Below, piece after piece: positions 1 through 8,589 of a stretch of 46,905 nucleotides of DNA. A model generated the notes under the pieces. It saw only the letters and a program-made list of their open reading frames with translations. It had not been told where the DNA came from and ran no database searches. Source of the DNA: a virus. How positions within the stretch are numbered: position 1 is the first letter of the stretch; each line of letters begins with the position of its first letter. The stretch lies in the IMG/VR virus record IMGVR_UViG_3300017605_000804, positions 1 to 46,905 of that record; one strand, 5' to 3'. The translations under genes were made by a program, and so were the position numbers.

Positions 1-194
1 ATGTCCGGCCGGGTTGGTGTGGGAAAAAATCGGGGATCCCTTGCGCTGCAACGGTTCTGCGCTCTCGGATTGTGTTGTGCTGCAACGGTTTTGGTAGTGG
101 CGTTCGCATGGCTTATAGCTCCGTAGGATTGGCATGTATCGCTGTTACTGTGGGTAACGTATCGTTGGGTGTCGTTGTCCACTTGCGGTACCAC
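1..194. other. left genome-end non-coding region
   Basis: No convincing gene is seen. The stretch holds two copies of a 17-bp motif (annotated separately). With the non-coding right end it would form one ~450-bp intergenic region between the HNH/Walker fragment and the terminase genes once the ends are joined, which is where cos is expected. I cannot identify the cos overhang itself. Confidence 0.5.
38..88. repeat. left-end 17-bp motif pair, 34-bp spacing
   Basis: Two copies of a motif close to CCGTTGTGCTGCAACGG lie at 38-54 and 72-88, exactly 34 bp apart. The motif has palindromic outer arms (CCGTTG/CAACGG) around a five-base centre. The same motif occurs four times at the right end in the opposite orientation. 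Possible roles are terminase binding (cosB-like), operators or replication iterons; the sequence does not decide between them. Confidence 0.75.
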
Positions 195-284
195 TTAGTC
201 AATGATGATGTCGCCCTGCTTGGCGTGGGTGAGGGCGTGTGTGCTTTTGCCGGAGGCGGGTGGGCCGACGAGGACGTAGAGCAT
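195..284 (-). pseudogene. truncated Walker-A ATPase fragment
   Basis: Twenty-nine residues that start MLYVLVGPPASGKST and stop shortly after a GDIIID run. The P-loop (GPPASGKST) is intact, but everything after it in a normal AAA/kinase-type protein is missing, including Walker B. The ATG overlaps the previous stop as TGATG, so translation is probably coupled. Similar N-termini occur in small phage P-loop ATPases near HNH and terminase genes. I read this as a 3'-truncated remnant beside the genome end. No continuation in another frame was found downstream. Confidence 0.55.
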
Positions 285-550
285 CAGAGGTGCCCGCGCC
301 TGCCGCGGCAGGCGCGGCTGTGCCGGCCGAACCAGCGGCAGCCGAGTAGCAGGATCGGGTCGACCACCTTCTCCGCCCAGACGTAGCCCACCAGCCACCG
401 CATCCCGTCGATGAGCTTGGTTTCGAGGGGGTTGAACAGGATGCGCGTCTCGAGGCTGGAGTACCCGGTGCGGCTGGGCTCGGTCTCGATGGTGATGCCG
501 GGTACGGGCCGGGTCCACTCGTGGTGGTAGTCGCTGCGGATGATGCGCAT
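284..550 (-). CDS. hypothetical protein, 88 aa
   Basis: Unrecognised. The ATG is preceded by AAGGCGG five bases upstream, right after the HNH stop. The middle is hydrophobic (WLVGYVWAEKVVDPILLLG) and could associate with a membrane, and the C-terminus is very basic (RACRGRRGHL). Its stop overlaps the start of the P-loop fragment. It is the second-last gene of the leftward early operon; no function is assigned. Confidence 0.55.
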   Translation of the reverse strand: MRIIRSDYHHEWTRPVPGITIETEPSRTGYSSLETRILFNPLETKLIDGMRWLVGYVWAEKVVDPILLLGCRWFGRHSRACRGRRGHL

Positions 551-560
551 CGTGGCCGCC

Positions 561-860
561 TTAGAGGTCCGCGGGGTTGGCGTGGATTGGTTTGGTGCCG
601 GTGGTGGGGTCGCCGATATGGAGGTTGCAGGGTTTGCAGGCGGAGACCATGAAGTCGGGGTTGTCGCCGGTGAGGGCGCGGCCGTGGGTGTGGTGGGCTT
701 CGTTGGGGGTTTGGGTGCAGGTGTGGTTCCCGGGCTTTTTGGCGCACCAGCCGTCTTGGTGGGCGCGGCAGTGGTAGCCGGCCAACGCGTCGCGGTGGAG
801 GATGGCGGCGCGGATGCGTCGGTATTGGCGGGTGCTGCCGTTGGCCCAGGACCGGCTCAT
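561..860 (-). CDS. HNH endonuclease
   Basis: Ninety-nine residues with an HNH zinc-finger nuclease pattern: Cys31 and Cys48, the His56-His57 pair (NEAHHTHG), then ACKPCN with Cys75, Cys78 and Asn79. The small size fits phage HNH proteins that lie beside terminases and assist cos cleavage or packaging in several HK97-like phages. If the genome ends join, this gene is just upstream of TerS/TerL, supporting that role by context. The start overlaps the previous stop as ATGA. Confidence 0.85.
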   Translation of the reverse strand: MSRSWANGSTRQYRRIRAAILHRDALAGYHCRAHQDGWCAKKPGNHTCTQTPNEAHHTHGRALTGDNPDFMVSACKPCNLHIGDPTTGTKPIHANPADL

Positions 861-1213
861 GGGTGCCGGTCCCGTGCCTCGATGAGGATGTCGCGTGCCT
901 CAACGGTGAAGCGCTCGATGGTGCGCCTGGCGTCCGCCATTTCCGCTCGGGTCGTTTCAGAGAGTTGATCGGCTTGGTGGTCGCCGAGGAGTCCTTGCAG
1001 TCGCAGCTGCTCGACGTGGGCGAGGTGTTCGGCCGCCATCCGTGCTTGCTGGATTGCGCGCTCGACCTCACGGTAGGGACGTTCCCGTTCCCGCTGTTGG
1101 CGGTAGGCCCGGCGTCGGGCGCGTGAGGTGAGGGTGATGGCGAGGCATTGGATGCCAGTGATGACGGCGGCGAGGGCGATGCCGATGAGGGCGGCGGCCA
1201 GGTAGGGGTGCAT
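857..1213 (-). CDS. membrane-anchored coiled-coil protein, 118 aa
   Basis: An N-terminal transmembrane helix (about residues 5-28, rich in Ala/Ile/Leu) is followed by an Arg/Glu-rich stretch and a long charged helix likely to form a coiled coil. The topology suggests a short N-terminus outside and a cytoplasmic helical tail. Both ends overlap neighbours by about four bases. No family is recognised; a membrane-docking accessory role is only a guess from topology. Confidence 0.6.
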   Translation of the reverse strand: MHPYLAAALIGIALAAVITGIQCLAITLTSRARRRAYRQQRERERPYREVERAIQQARMAAEHLAHVEQLRLQGLLGDHQADQLSETTRAEMADARRTIERFTVEARDILIEARDRHP

Positions 1214-1839
1214 CAGCGGTCCCTTCGTTCGATGCGGATAGCCCGGCCGCGCTGCTCGTACATCTCGTCGACGAACAGCGTCCCGGCGGTGATGTAGTCG
1301 AGGGTGTCCAGCATGGCGTCGGGCTTGAGCCAGTCGGCCAGCTCGTCAAGGCCGTAGACACCCTGGGCGTTGTAGATGTCGGTGCCGTGGGCAGGGCACA
1401 GCCGGATCTCGTCTCCGGCCTCCCACCAGCGGCCAGCCAGACGACCAGGCTCGGCGGCGGTGAACTTGTACCGGCCCTTGTCCGTGCAGGACGGCGCGAC
1501 GCATGGCGGAAGTTTCTCCTCGAATGCTTGCAGCCACAGGCTTTCGGCAGCCCGTGTGTAGTAGATGACTTTCGGGTCTGGGCTGCTTCGGCTGGCCTGA
1601 AGCCGTTCCGGTTCGGCCATGCACAGGTAGGCGTGGTCCAGCGGCCGCTGTGCTCGCGGGTTCGGGTTGAGCCGCCGCAGGTTGTAGGTGTGCGGCTCCG
1701 GCATGGGCATGACGTGATCGGAGGTGATGTCGAGGATCGACCACTCCTGCTTGCGGGGGACCATCAGCACCCACGGCGGCGGCTCGGGTACCTCCCACGC
1801 CTCGCCGTGGACCGGCCCGCCGACCATCAAGGCGATCAC
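1213..1839 (-). CDS. hypothetical protein, 208 aa
   Basis: Starts MIALMVGGPVHGEAWEVPEP, a GGPxxGE opening seen in uncharacterised actinophage proteins. The C-terminal half has CVAPSC and a later CPAHG, a possible small zinc site. There is no signal peptide or membrane segment. It is joined by overlaps to its neighbours in the early operon. No function is assigned. Confidence 0.7.
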   Translation of the reverse strand: MIALMVGGPVHGEAWEVPEPPPWVLMVPRKQEWSILDITSDHVMPMPEPHTYNLRRLNPNPRAQRPLDHAYLCMAEPERLQASRSSPDPKVIYYTRAAESLWLQAFEEKLPPCVAPSCTDKGRYKFTAAEPGRLAGRWWEAGDEIRLCPAHGTDIYNAQGVYGLDELADWLKPDAMLDTLDYITAGTLFVDEMYEQRGRAIRIERRDR

Positions 1840-2102
1840 TGCGGGCTCCCAGGCTGCTCTTCGTCGTCCTCTTCTTCCTCCTCCGGCACCTCAGGCGCGT
1901 CCGGGTATTCGATTGGCGCCCAGTGGGTTACGTGGCAGTCGTCGGAGCCCCAGTAGGTGCACCACCACCCGCCGTGGTCGTAGTAGCCGAAGGTGACGCC
2001 GTGGTAGTGCTCCTCGTGGATCCATACGAGTTCGTCGTGCTTGGGGGGCGCGGTGTCCTGCCGGTTGTCGTAGTCGAACGGCCTCCACTCGAACGTGGTC
2101 AT
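1836..2102 (-). CDS. DUF551-like small protein, 88 aa
   Basis: Rich in Trp, His and Tyr, with a VTHWAPIEYPDAP segment resembling the VTHWMPLPEPP signature of DUF551 phage proteins. It ends in a run of acidic residues. The acidic tail and small size are typical of phage accessory proteins of unknown function. The family link is by eye from one motif. ATGA overlap with the next gene. Confidence 0.6.
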   Translation of the reverse strand: MTTFEWRPFDYDNRQDTAPPKHDELVWIHEEHYHGVTFGYYDHGGWWCTYWGSDDCHVTHWAPIEYPDAPEVPEEEEEDDEEQPGSPQ

Positions 2103-2224
2103 GGCTGGTCGCCTCGGATGTCCTCGGCCGTGGGTTGGCTGCTGACGGTGATGGGTGGAGGTGGTGGGGGTTGCGTCCGGGCTGGCTGTAGGCGTATCCG
2201 GGCTGCCTGCCTGTAGTCGCTCAT
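2099..2224 (-). CDS. small hypothetical protein, 41 aa
   Basis: Starts MSDYRQAARIRLQPARTQ and contains a run of six prolines. The start is supported by the ATGA overlap with the RuvC-like gene, the stop by overlap with the following start. Nothing else is recognisable. Confidence 0.5.
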   Translation of the reverse strand: MSDYRQAARIRLQPARTQPPPPPPITVSSQPTAEDIRGDQP

Positions 2225-2754
2225 GATGGTGTGGCCTCCGGTGTGGCCGATGCTTTGGTGCAGGCGGGCCACGTCACCTTGGCCAGGGCGGCACGGTGGG
2301 ATTGGGGCACCTGCACAACCGGCTCGCCGTAGTGGTCGAGCGCCATCGCCCGCAACCACCAAGCGTCTACCTGGTTGTCGTCGCGCAGGTCGAGGGTGGC
2401 GCGCTGGTACAGCCTCATGCGCATGTCGGGCTTGGTGGCGTTGCCCTTGCCGGTCGCGTACTGCTTGAGGACGGAAGGGATGACCAGCACGTAGGGCACG
2501 CCGAGGTCTGCCAATGCGACGCGGGCGGCGCCCTGAACCATGCCGGTGATCCCCGCGCCGTGGGCGTGCTTGGGCAGGTCCTCGATTACTGCGAGGTCTG
2601 CCGGCGGGTTGTTGGCGAGGTCGCGGATGTGGTTGCGGATGACGGTGAGCCGGTGGTCGCCGTCATCGGTGCGGGTCTTGATGGTCTCTGTCATGCCGTC
2701 CCAGCGGGCGATGCCGGTCGCGGTGAGGCTGAGGTCCAGGCCGACGACTTTCAT
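2221..2754 (-). CDS. RuvC-like Holliday junction resolvase
   Basis: Begins MKVVGLDLSLTATGIA, the first RuvC/RNase-H-fold strand with the catalytic Asp7. AVIEDLP supplies Glu58 and RDDNQVDAWW supplies Asp126/Asp130, completing an acidic active site. The length (177 aa) is usual for RuvC. An AAGGAG Shine-Dalgarno sits before the ATG at 2754; the upstream in-frame extension is not needed. Proteins of this type resolve branched replication and recombination intermediates, fitting its place next to the primase-helicase. Confidence 0.85.
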   Translation of the reverse strand: MKVVGLDLSLTATGIARWDGMTETIKTRTDDGDHRLTVIRNHIRDLANNPPADLAVIEDLPKHAHGAGITGMVQGAARVALADLGVPYVLVIPSVLKQYATGKGNATKPDMRMRLYQRATLDLRDDNQVDAWWLRAMALDHYGEPVVQVPQSHRAALAKVTWPACTKASATPEATPS

Positions 2755-2774
2755 GAATGGCTCCTTGAGGGGAT

Positions 2775-3083
2775 TTAGAAGAGGGTTTGTTGTTCGGGGC
2801 GGGTGCATTTGTGTTCGACGTGGATTTGGCGAGGGGCCAGTCGTGGGTCTCGTTTGTGGTGTTCGCGTATTCGGTCGGCGTCGCGGTAGGCGAGTTCGTC
2901 ATTTGAGAAGCGGGTGTATGTGCGTAAACCCGCGAGCAGGGCGGCGATTTCGGCATTGCGATCTGGTAGCGGTGTGGCGTCGACGCGGGCGGTGAGGCCG
3001 TCGGCGAGCCCGATGAGGATCGGGTCGCGACAACGGTGGCAGGTGGCCGGTTTGGCCCGGGTGGTGACGAGGTGATCAGTCAT
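2775..3083 (-). CDS. zinc-finger-like small protein, 102 aa
   Basis: Starts MTDHLVTTRAKPATCHRCRDP. CHRC near residues 15-18 and HVEHKC near the C-terminus could form a zinc-binding site. The ATG overlaps the primase-helicase stop by eight bases, so it is translated with that gene. Small proteins with this arrangement are common in actinophage replication modules, but no activity is known. Confidence 0.65.
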   Translation of the reverse strand: MTDHLVTTRAKPATCHRCRDPILIGLADGLTARVDATPLPDRNAEIAALLAGLRTYTRFSNDELAYRDADRIREHHKRDPRLAPRQIHVEHKCTRPEQQTLF

Positions 3084-5991
3084 GGCGACCGCCGTCCGAC
3101 AACCCGTGCAACGTCGACAACTTCCCGGCGGACGACACATCGCCACCCGACAAACCGGTTACGCGCTGTAGTGGATCTATATATCGCGGGCGCGCGGGGG
3201 GCCCAGAAGTTGTCAAGGTTGTCGAGGTTGTCTGTTGACCTTGACCACTTGTGTAGATTCGCCACAACTTGTTCTTCGTGGCATCGACACCGGCCTCCCG
3301 CACGGTCAACCCACCCGCCCACCGGCCGGATCGGTTGCGTAGCCACCACGTGAGCGTCTTCGCCAGTCCTGGCGCGGCACCTCCCCGCCCCAACTTCGTT
3401 TCCAAATCGCCAGGCAGAGCATCAACGGGGATGAGCCCGGGGCGGATGAGGTTGCCGGTGTCGACATCGGCGAGCAGTTCTTTTGCGGTGAATCCGCGGG
3501 TGCCGTAGGCGCGGTGCACGGCGGTCAGGAACTCGGCCCACTCGTCGTCGTCGGAGCCGACCTCGATTTGCGTGGACGGGTCATCGAACCGGCCAGGAAC
3601 GCCAGCGTGGCGGAGAATGCTTTCTACTGTGCGTACCCATCTGGCGTATCCATCGGAGGCACGAATAGGGCGCAATCGCATTCCGTCCACGACCCAGGCG
3701 CGCACGATGGTGAGCATCGCTGCGAGCAATTCACCGCGCCGGTCATTCACCCATATGTCAAGGGCTGGAATAGCAAATTCGGTACGCAATTCGGGGTTGG
3801 GTCGGCCGGGGTCGATAACTGTGCGAAGCGTGCGACGCGGCAGATCGCCACCGATGGACAGGTTGTTTCCGGTGATGGTCCAGAGGCGGTCGTTGGCGGC
3901 GCGGGTCCAGGAGGTGGAGCCCAGTGGCCGGTCATCCCATTGCGCGGTGGTGAGCAGGCCGGCCAGGGTGCTGGAGCGCAGGGCACCGGAGACGTTGTCC
4001 AGGACGACGACGGGCCCGGTGGTGATGGACAGGATGGCGGTGATCTGCTTGCGCAGCTCGGTGTCGTCCTCGGGCAGTTCGGCTCGGAACACGCCACCGT
4101 GGATCCAGCGGGCGAGGTTGGCCAGCAGGGTCTTCCCTGAGCCGGGCTGGTGGGCTTCGATGGCGTGGAGTTTGTATGGCGGCGGTGTGAGGGCGCGCAG
4201 CAGCGGGGTGAGCAGAGCGCCGAGGTAGTTGGCCTTGTGGTGTTCTGAGATGAACGGGAATCCGGCCAGCATCTCGTCGAGCAGTGCGACGGCGGCGGCC
4301 CGGTCGGCCGGTGTGGGCTGCTGGGGTGTGGGTGGCACGGACAGGCCTGGTTCGGGCAGGTACAGCAAGCCGGTCGCCGGGTCATATCCGGGGGTGTCGA
4401 TGAGGGAGCCATCGGCCCGGAACACCGGTGAGTGGATGACGCCGCGCAGCGTGCGCAGGTGCGGGAGCATGTCCGGGACGTCGACGGCGACGCGGGCGGC
4501 GCTACGCGGGAAGATGGCCGCCTTGGGCACATGGTCCTCGCCTTGCTTGACCAGGCGGTAGCAGCCGTAGGTGAAGGTGATCCGGGAGGCGAGCGTGGAG
4601 TCGCCGAGCGGGCGTACTTGTGCGGGGCCGTCCTGGTCGTTTTTGTCGTCGGTGAGCGGTAGGTATCCGTCTTCGCCTTCGCGTGGGGTGTGGACGATGT
4701 TGTCGAGGCGGCGGAGCAGGCCTGCGAGGCGGCCGCGGCCGGCGTTGTCGCGGAGCCAGTCGGCGGCCTCGGCGGGGTTGCTGACGTCGAGTTCGGCGGT
4801 CCACACGCCCCGGCCCGCCGCGGTGCCGGGCGGGGCTGGTGGTGGCAGTTGCGGGATGGGTTGGCCCAGCAGGGCTTCGATGTCGGCGCGGTTGTGTGCG
4901 GCGGGGTCGGGTAGTGGGCTGCCGTATCCGGAGCGGGCGAGGGCGCGGGCGGCCGCCGCGTGGTCTCCACCATGCTGGAGTGCTGCCAGCGCACCGAGTT
5001 TGGAGTAGGATTCGCCGCCTTCCAGCGGTGGCGCGCTGGTGGTGAAGACGTGGAGCCGGTCGGTGCCCAAAGCGTTTGTGCTGGCGCTGATGCCGGTGCG
5101 TTTGCCCGGCCGCGTCCAGTAGGTGACCCCGTCCTGCTCGTAGTGGACGGTCCAGCCTGCTGGACCGAGGATCTGCGCCCAGCCGGTGCGGTTGGCGTAG
5201 TCGTCTCCGGGGCTAAGCGTGCCGGTGGGGCGTTCGACGGGGCTGAGCATGCTCGTGGCGGCCGCCGGTGCCGGTGCGGGTGCCGGCGGGGTGATGGCGG
5301 CCATCGTGGTGCGTAGCGCGTCCTGGAGCTCGTGGACGGTGTACCGGTGTGGTGTGGCGCCGATGATGCGGCACGGCCGGGCCAGGCCTTCCTTGCGGTT
5401 GATGGTTCCGGGGATGCGCAGCACCCGGGCGAGGTCGCCGACGCCGCGACCGTACCGCCAGCCGTGTTTGGCGGCGGCGTGCTCGATGACCCGCTGCCAG
5501 TCCCGGGCGAGCGTCTTCGCCTGGTCGAGGTTGTCGGCGGTGAGCTGCCAGGGCCGGTTGAGGAGCCAGATGGGGTAGAGTCCGCCGCCGGAGTGGATCC
5601 AGATGGTGGGTTCGGGCAGGCCGGATTCGGTGACGATCTGGCGGCCGGCGGCTTCGTCGGGTGGTAGGTCGTGTTCGGCGTGGCCGGGTCCGGCGATGTC
5701 GATGTCGGCCCACAGGGCGGGCAGGGCGGCGGAGTCGCCGACGCCGCCTCGTTTTCCCGGCTCGGGTGCCGTGGTCAGGGAGGTGACGCGGCAGTAGATC
5801 CCTTCGCGTTTTTCGGCGTCGAGGCGGGTCACGTAGGTGGTGGCCGTGTCGAGGGCGGTGGTCGGGAAGGTGGCACCGGACCAGTCGCCGGTGTGGGCGA
5901 TTTGGAGGTGGCCGGGGCTGTCGCCGTGGAGGATTGCCAGCCAGCGGCGGACTGTGGCCGTGTCGATCGTGTCACCGTCGCCTGCCGTCAT
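3076..5991 (-). CDS. prim-pol / helicase replication protein
   Basis: A 971-residue protein likely to make primers and unwind DNA at the replication fork. An archaeo-eukaryotic primase-type N-terminus carries LWADIDIAGPGH near residue 95 (acidic metal-binding pair) and HSGGGLYPIWLL near 140. A DNA helicase domain has a Walker A motif (HQPGSGKTLL, near 615) and a downstream VVLDN segment. The open frame extends to 6513, but the extension is Arg/Pro/Ser-rich out-of-phase sequence. The ATG at 5991 follows GAGG and begins the recognisable protein. It is the largest early gene and anchors the replication module. Confidence 0.85.
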   Translation of the reverse strand: MTAGDGDTIDTATVRRWLAILHGDSPGHLQIAHTGDWSGATFPTTALDTATTYVTRLDAEKREGIYCRVTSLTTAPEPGKRGGVGDSAALPALWADIDIAGPGHAEHDLPPDEAAGRQIVTESGLPEPTIWIHSGGGLYPIWLLNRPWQLTADNLDQAKTLARDWQRVIEHAAAKHGWRYGRGVGDLARVLRIPGTINRKEGLARPCRIIGATPHRYTVHELQDALRTTMAAITPPAPAPAPAAATSMLSPVERPTGTLSPGDDYANRTGWAQILGPAGWTVHYEQDGVTYWTRPGKRTGISASTNALGTDRLHVFTTSAPPLEGGESYSKLGALAALQHGGDHAAAARALARSGYGSPLPDPAAHNRADIEALLGQPIPQLPPPAPPGTAAGRGVWTAELDVSNPAEAADWLRDNAGRGRLAGLLRRLDNIVHTPREGEDGYLPLTDDKNDQDGPAQVRPLGDSTLASRITFTYGCYRLVKQGEDHVPKAAIFPRSAARVAVDVPDMLPHLRTLRGVIHSPVFRADGSLIDTPGYDPATGLLYLPEPGLSVPPTPQQPTPADRAAAVALLDEMLAGFPFISEHHKANYLGALLTPLLRALTPPPYKLHAIEAHQPGSGKTLLANLARWIHGGVFRAELPEDDTELRKQITAILSITTGPVVVLDNVSGALRSSTLAGLLTTAQWDDRPLGSTSWTRAANDRLWTITGNNLSIGGDLPRRTLRTVIDPGRPNPELRTEFAIPALDIWVNDRRGELLAAMLTIVRAWVVDGMRLRPIRASDGYARWVRTVESILRHAGVPGRFDDPSTQIEVGSDDDEWAEFLTAVHRAYGTRGFTAKELLADVDTGNLIRPGLIPVDALPGDLETKLGRGGAAPGLAKTLTWWLRNRSGRWAGGLTVREAGVDATKNKLWRIYTSGQGQQTTSTTLTTSGPPARPRYIDPLQRVTGLSGGDVSSAGKLSTLHGLSDGGRHD

Positions 5992-6021
5992 GCCGGTCGA
6001 TGCCTCGTTTCTAATGTGGAG

Positions 6022-6057
6022 CCCGGCCCACCCCGGGGAGGTCGGGGGTGGGCCGGG
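6022..6057. other. 13-bp perfect hairpin before primase gene
   Basis: An inverted repeat CCCGGCCCACCCC / GGGGTGGGCCGGG with a ten-base loop lies in the 91-bp gap between the 210-aa gene and the primase-helicase. There is no T-run, so it is not a standard terminator. It could modulate read-through or mRNA stability in the leftward operon. Confidence 0.65.
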
Positions 6058-6082
6058 GAAATCGGTTGGGTGCGTTGAAGGG

Positions 6083-6715
6083 TTAGAAGCCGGGCTGGCC
6101 GGCGGGGGCCATGGCTGCGAGCACGGCGGCCTTTTGGGCTTCCGGGAGTGCGGCCCATACCGCCGGGTCGACACCGGGAGGCGGCGGGGCTGGGGTGGCG
6201 GGGCTGGTGAGGCCGAGCGATTGCGCCGCCGCGGGCTGGGCGGGCTGGGTGGCGGAGGCGAGGGTGGCGCTGCTGGTCGCGCCGTTGGTGCCCATGAGGC
6301 TGCCCGGGTCGAGGGCAGGCGGGGCGTATTCGGCGGCGAACTCGAACGGCGAGCCCTTCTCGCCGGTGCCACCGGTCCGGCGTACGGCGATGCGGCCGCC
6401 GATTTCCAGCCCCTTGGCGTTGGCGCGTTTGACGGCCTCGCGGACCGGGCCCTGCATCCGCGGCGGGATGTGCAGGCGCCGCTTGCCGTCGTCGTTGGCG
6501 TCGGCCGGGTCACGCAGATCGGTTTGGATGGTGCACATGATCTGCATCTTCGGGTCGCCGGAAGGCCAGAAGTCGAGCTCGTCGGAGTCGAACTTCTTCA
6601 TCTGCTCTGCTTTGGGCTGGTCGACGATGGTGCCGATCACCGTGTAGCCGACCGGGTTGTCCTTCCAGCCGATCGATGCGATGCCGCCCGACATCAAAAG
6701 CTCATTAGCATCCAT
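6083..6715 (-). CDS. probable ssDNA-binding-type replication accessory protein
   Basis: 210 residues beginning MDANELLMSGGIASIGWKDN. It has a compact N-terminal domain with a WPSGDPKMQIMCTIQTDLRD segment and a low-complexity Ala/Pro/Gln tail ending in hydrophobic residues. Proteins with this opening are widespread in actinophage replication clusters. The folded core plus flexible tail is reminiscent of ssDNA-binding proteins, but no OB-fold motif can be proved by eye. A strong AAAGGAG lies upstream; the ATG at 6715 is better placed than the TTG at 6724. Confidence 0.65.
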   Translation of the reverse strand: MDANELLMSGGIASIGWKDNPVGYTVIGTIVDQPKAEQMKKFDSDELDFWPSGDPKMQIMCTIQTDLRDPADANDDGKRRLHIPPRMQGPVREAVKRANAKGLEIGGRIAVRRTGGTGEKGSPFEFAAEYAPPALDPGSLMGTNGATSSATLASATQPAQPAAAQSLGLTSPATPAPPPPGVDPAVWAALPEAQKAAVLAAMAPAGQPGF

Positions 6716-6742
6716 GATTTTCAATCTCTCCTTTGTGGATTG

Positions 6743-7777
6743 TCAGGCGATGAGCCCGTGTAGCTGCTTGTCGATCTTGTCTTCGGTATCCCCTGGGCAA
6801 CCGGTACCGTCAGCGGGCCCGCCGACCCTCCTAAATGGACACCACGCACAGCTTTTGCCTGGGGCTGCTGGGGTGGCAGCCCACAACGTGGGGTTGGCGT
6901 TGAGCTGAAGGCTGGCGATGAGGTCGAAGGTGGCGTAGTAGCGGCTGATTGCCTGGATGGCTACGTCCGGGTCGTAGCGCTCCGTCCACTCCGTCGAATC
7001 GGCGTAATCGTGGCTGCGGGCCAGGAAGACCAGCCGCACCCACCGCACCTCGCGGCCGGCCCGCTCATGCCCGTACCCGTAGAGGTGGGCCTGCACGCGG
7101 TAGTCGGGCTTGACGAGCTGCTCATTGGGAATCGTCTTGCGTTTGACCTCGCGCAGGGTGGTGACACCGACGTACTTCCAGTCGACCACCATGCCGGTGT
7201 CGGTGTCGAAAGCGTCGCCGTGCCCACAGATCGGGTCGATGTCCGGTAGGCCCGGGTCGACGACCAGACGCTCTTCCACAATCCAGCGTTGCCGGCCGAG
7301 TTGGGCGTTGTGGAACCGCAGCGCCTCCTCCATGAGGGCATGCAGGGCGGTGCCCTGCATGGGCGCCCACGGCGGCCGTTTGTCCTCCGGCTGGCGTGGC
7401 AGACCGGCGAGTTTCATCGCGATCTGCCGCTGGCAGGGGGTGCCCAGCTCCGACGGGCCGAGTGACGTTTGCCGGCTGCGTGGCCGGTTGGCGTCCAGCG
7501 CGGTGAGGACGTCGCGCATCTCGGCGACAGTCGACGGCGGCGGCCCGGCTGGCGTAGCCGTAGGGACCAGGGTGGCCACCGGCATGGCTGCCGTGATGGT
7601 CCTGCCGCCCTGGGGCCGGATGATGTGTCCGGCCGGCGCCCACCCACACGCGGCCGTAGTGCCTGTGCAGAACGGGTCGTCGCATGGCCGCGGCGCCTTA
7701 ACGGGCGCCGCGGCCGGGGCGAGACCGAGGTCCGCCATGAGGGCGGACAACTCGGCATCGGACACGCTGGTCGTCAT
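6743..7777 (-). CDS. Cas4/RecB-family exonuclease
   Basis: A PD-(D/E)XK nuclease of 344 aa. GHGDAFDTDTG (Asp188) and VVDWK (Asp199, Lys201) form the active site and YRVQAHLYG contains the QhxxY motif. Cys115 (TPCQRQ) together with Cys310, Cys313 and Cys327 makes the four-cysteine Fe-S cluster typical of Cas4 and AddB-like nucleases. It would process DNA ends during recombination or replication. It lies with the DUF2303 and ssDNA-binding-type genes. There is no CRISPR array in the window, so a CRISPR role is not implied. Confidence 0.9.
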   Translation of the reverse strand: MTTSVSDAELSALMADLGLAPAAAPVKAPRPCDDPFCTGTTAACGWAPAGHIIRPQGGRTITAAMPVATLVPTATPAGPPPSTVAEMRDVLTALDANRPRSRQTSLGPSELGTPCQRQIAMKLAGLPRQPEDKRPPWAPMQGTALHALMEEALRFHNAQLGRQRWIVEERLVVDPGLPDIDPICGHGDAFDTDTGMVVDWKYVGVTTLREVKRKTIPNEQLVKPDYRVQAHLYGYGHERAGREVRWVRLVFLARSHDYADSTEWTERYDPDVAIQAISRYYATFDLIASLQLNANPTLWAATPAAPGKSCAWCPFRRVGGPADGTGCPGDTEDKIDKQLHGLIA

Positions 7778-8589
7778 GACGGGGTGCCGCGCAGGACAGG
7801 CACTTTGATGTCTGCTTGGACGTCGGCGATGACGCCCTCGAACGCGGCCCGGACCACGTCACCGAGCTGGTCGAGGATCACGGCGAGGTTGAGTTTGCCG
7901 TCGACGATCCGGAACCGCAGCCGGGCGGTGATCGCGTCGGCGACCGTCGCACCCTCGAATATCGCGACGGCGAGCTGCAGGTGGTCGGGGACGGCCATTT
8001 CGCCGCGATGCCCGGCCGACGCGTCGATCGACTCGACGTAGGACAGTTGCCGCTGCCCCGTTTTGAGAATCGTCGACGACTTGAAGTCGACCTTCGTGGT
8101 GGCCTGGAAGGTTTGGGCCAGCTCGAGGACGTCGGCGGCGGCCGGTGTGATGATGTCGGCTCGCCGGTCTTCGATGAACTCGGCGAAGTCGTTCTGCGAC
8201 ATCATTTTACCGTTGACGCCTGACCATGCGTTGAACGCGTCGGTGTGCTTGAGCGCGAGCATCACCCGGTGGCCCTGCCACTGCGGGGTGCCGCCGTGGC
8301 CGGTGTGGGCGTCGAGGATGGCGGTGATCGTGGCGCGGGTACGGTCGGCGAATACTTCGGCGTCGGGGCTGGCGTGCTTGCCGTAGACGGCAAGGAATGA
8401 GGGGACATCCCGGACCGTGACGGTGCCGGTTTTGTGGCGTGGTGTGTCGCGGTATTGGTCGCCGGTGAGGTCGAAGATCCGCACGTCGCCGTTGGCGGTG
8501 GGCACGATGTGGTACTCGCCCAGATCCAGGATGTGCGGTTCGGTGCTCATGCGGGCGGCGTTGATGATGGCGTCGGCTTCGGTCGTCAT
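7774..8589 (-). CDS. DUF2303 family protein
   Basis: 271 residues resembling the DUF2303/YfdQ phage family: HILDLGEYHIVPTANG near the start, the long TPRHKTGTVTVRDV region, FAEFIEDRRADI in the middle and a C-terminal beta-rich part. Function is unknown. The family recurs beside recombination genes, as here between the Cas4-like nuclease and a 121-aa partner, joined by ATGA overlaps. Confidence 0.8.
   Translation of the reverse strand: MTTEADAIINAARMSTEPHILDLGEYHIVPTANGDVRIFDLTGDQYRDTPRHKTGTVTVRDVPSFLAVYGKHASPDAEVFADRTRATITAILDAHTGHGGTPQWQGHRVMLALKHTDAFNAWSGVNGKMMSQNDFAEFIEDRRADIITPAAADVLELAQTFQATTKVDFKSSTILKTGQRQLSYVESIDASAGHRGEMAVPDHLQLAVAIFEGATVADAITARLRFRIVDGKLNLAVILDQLGDVVRAAFEGVIADVQADIKVPVLRGTPS

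Noticed and set aside
5992-6513. N-terminal extension of the primase-helicase frame
   Set aside because: Arg/Pro/Ser-rich sequence out of phase with the real 210-aa gene, which starts at 6715 and ends at 6083.
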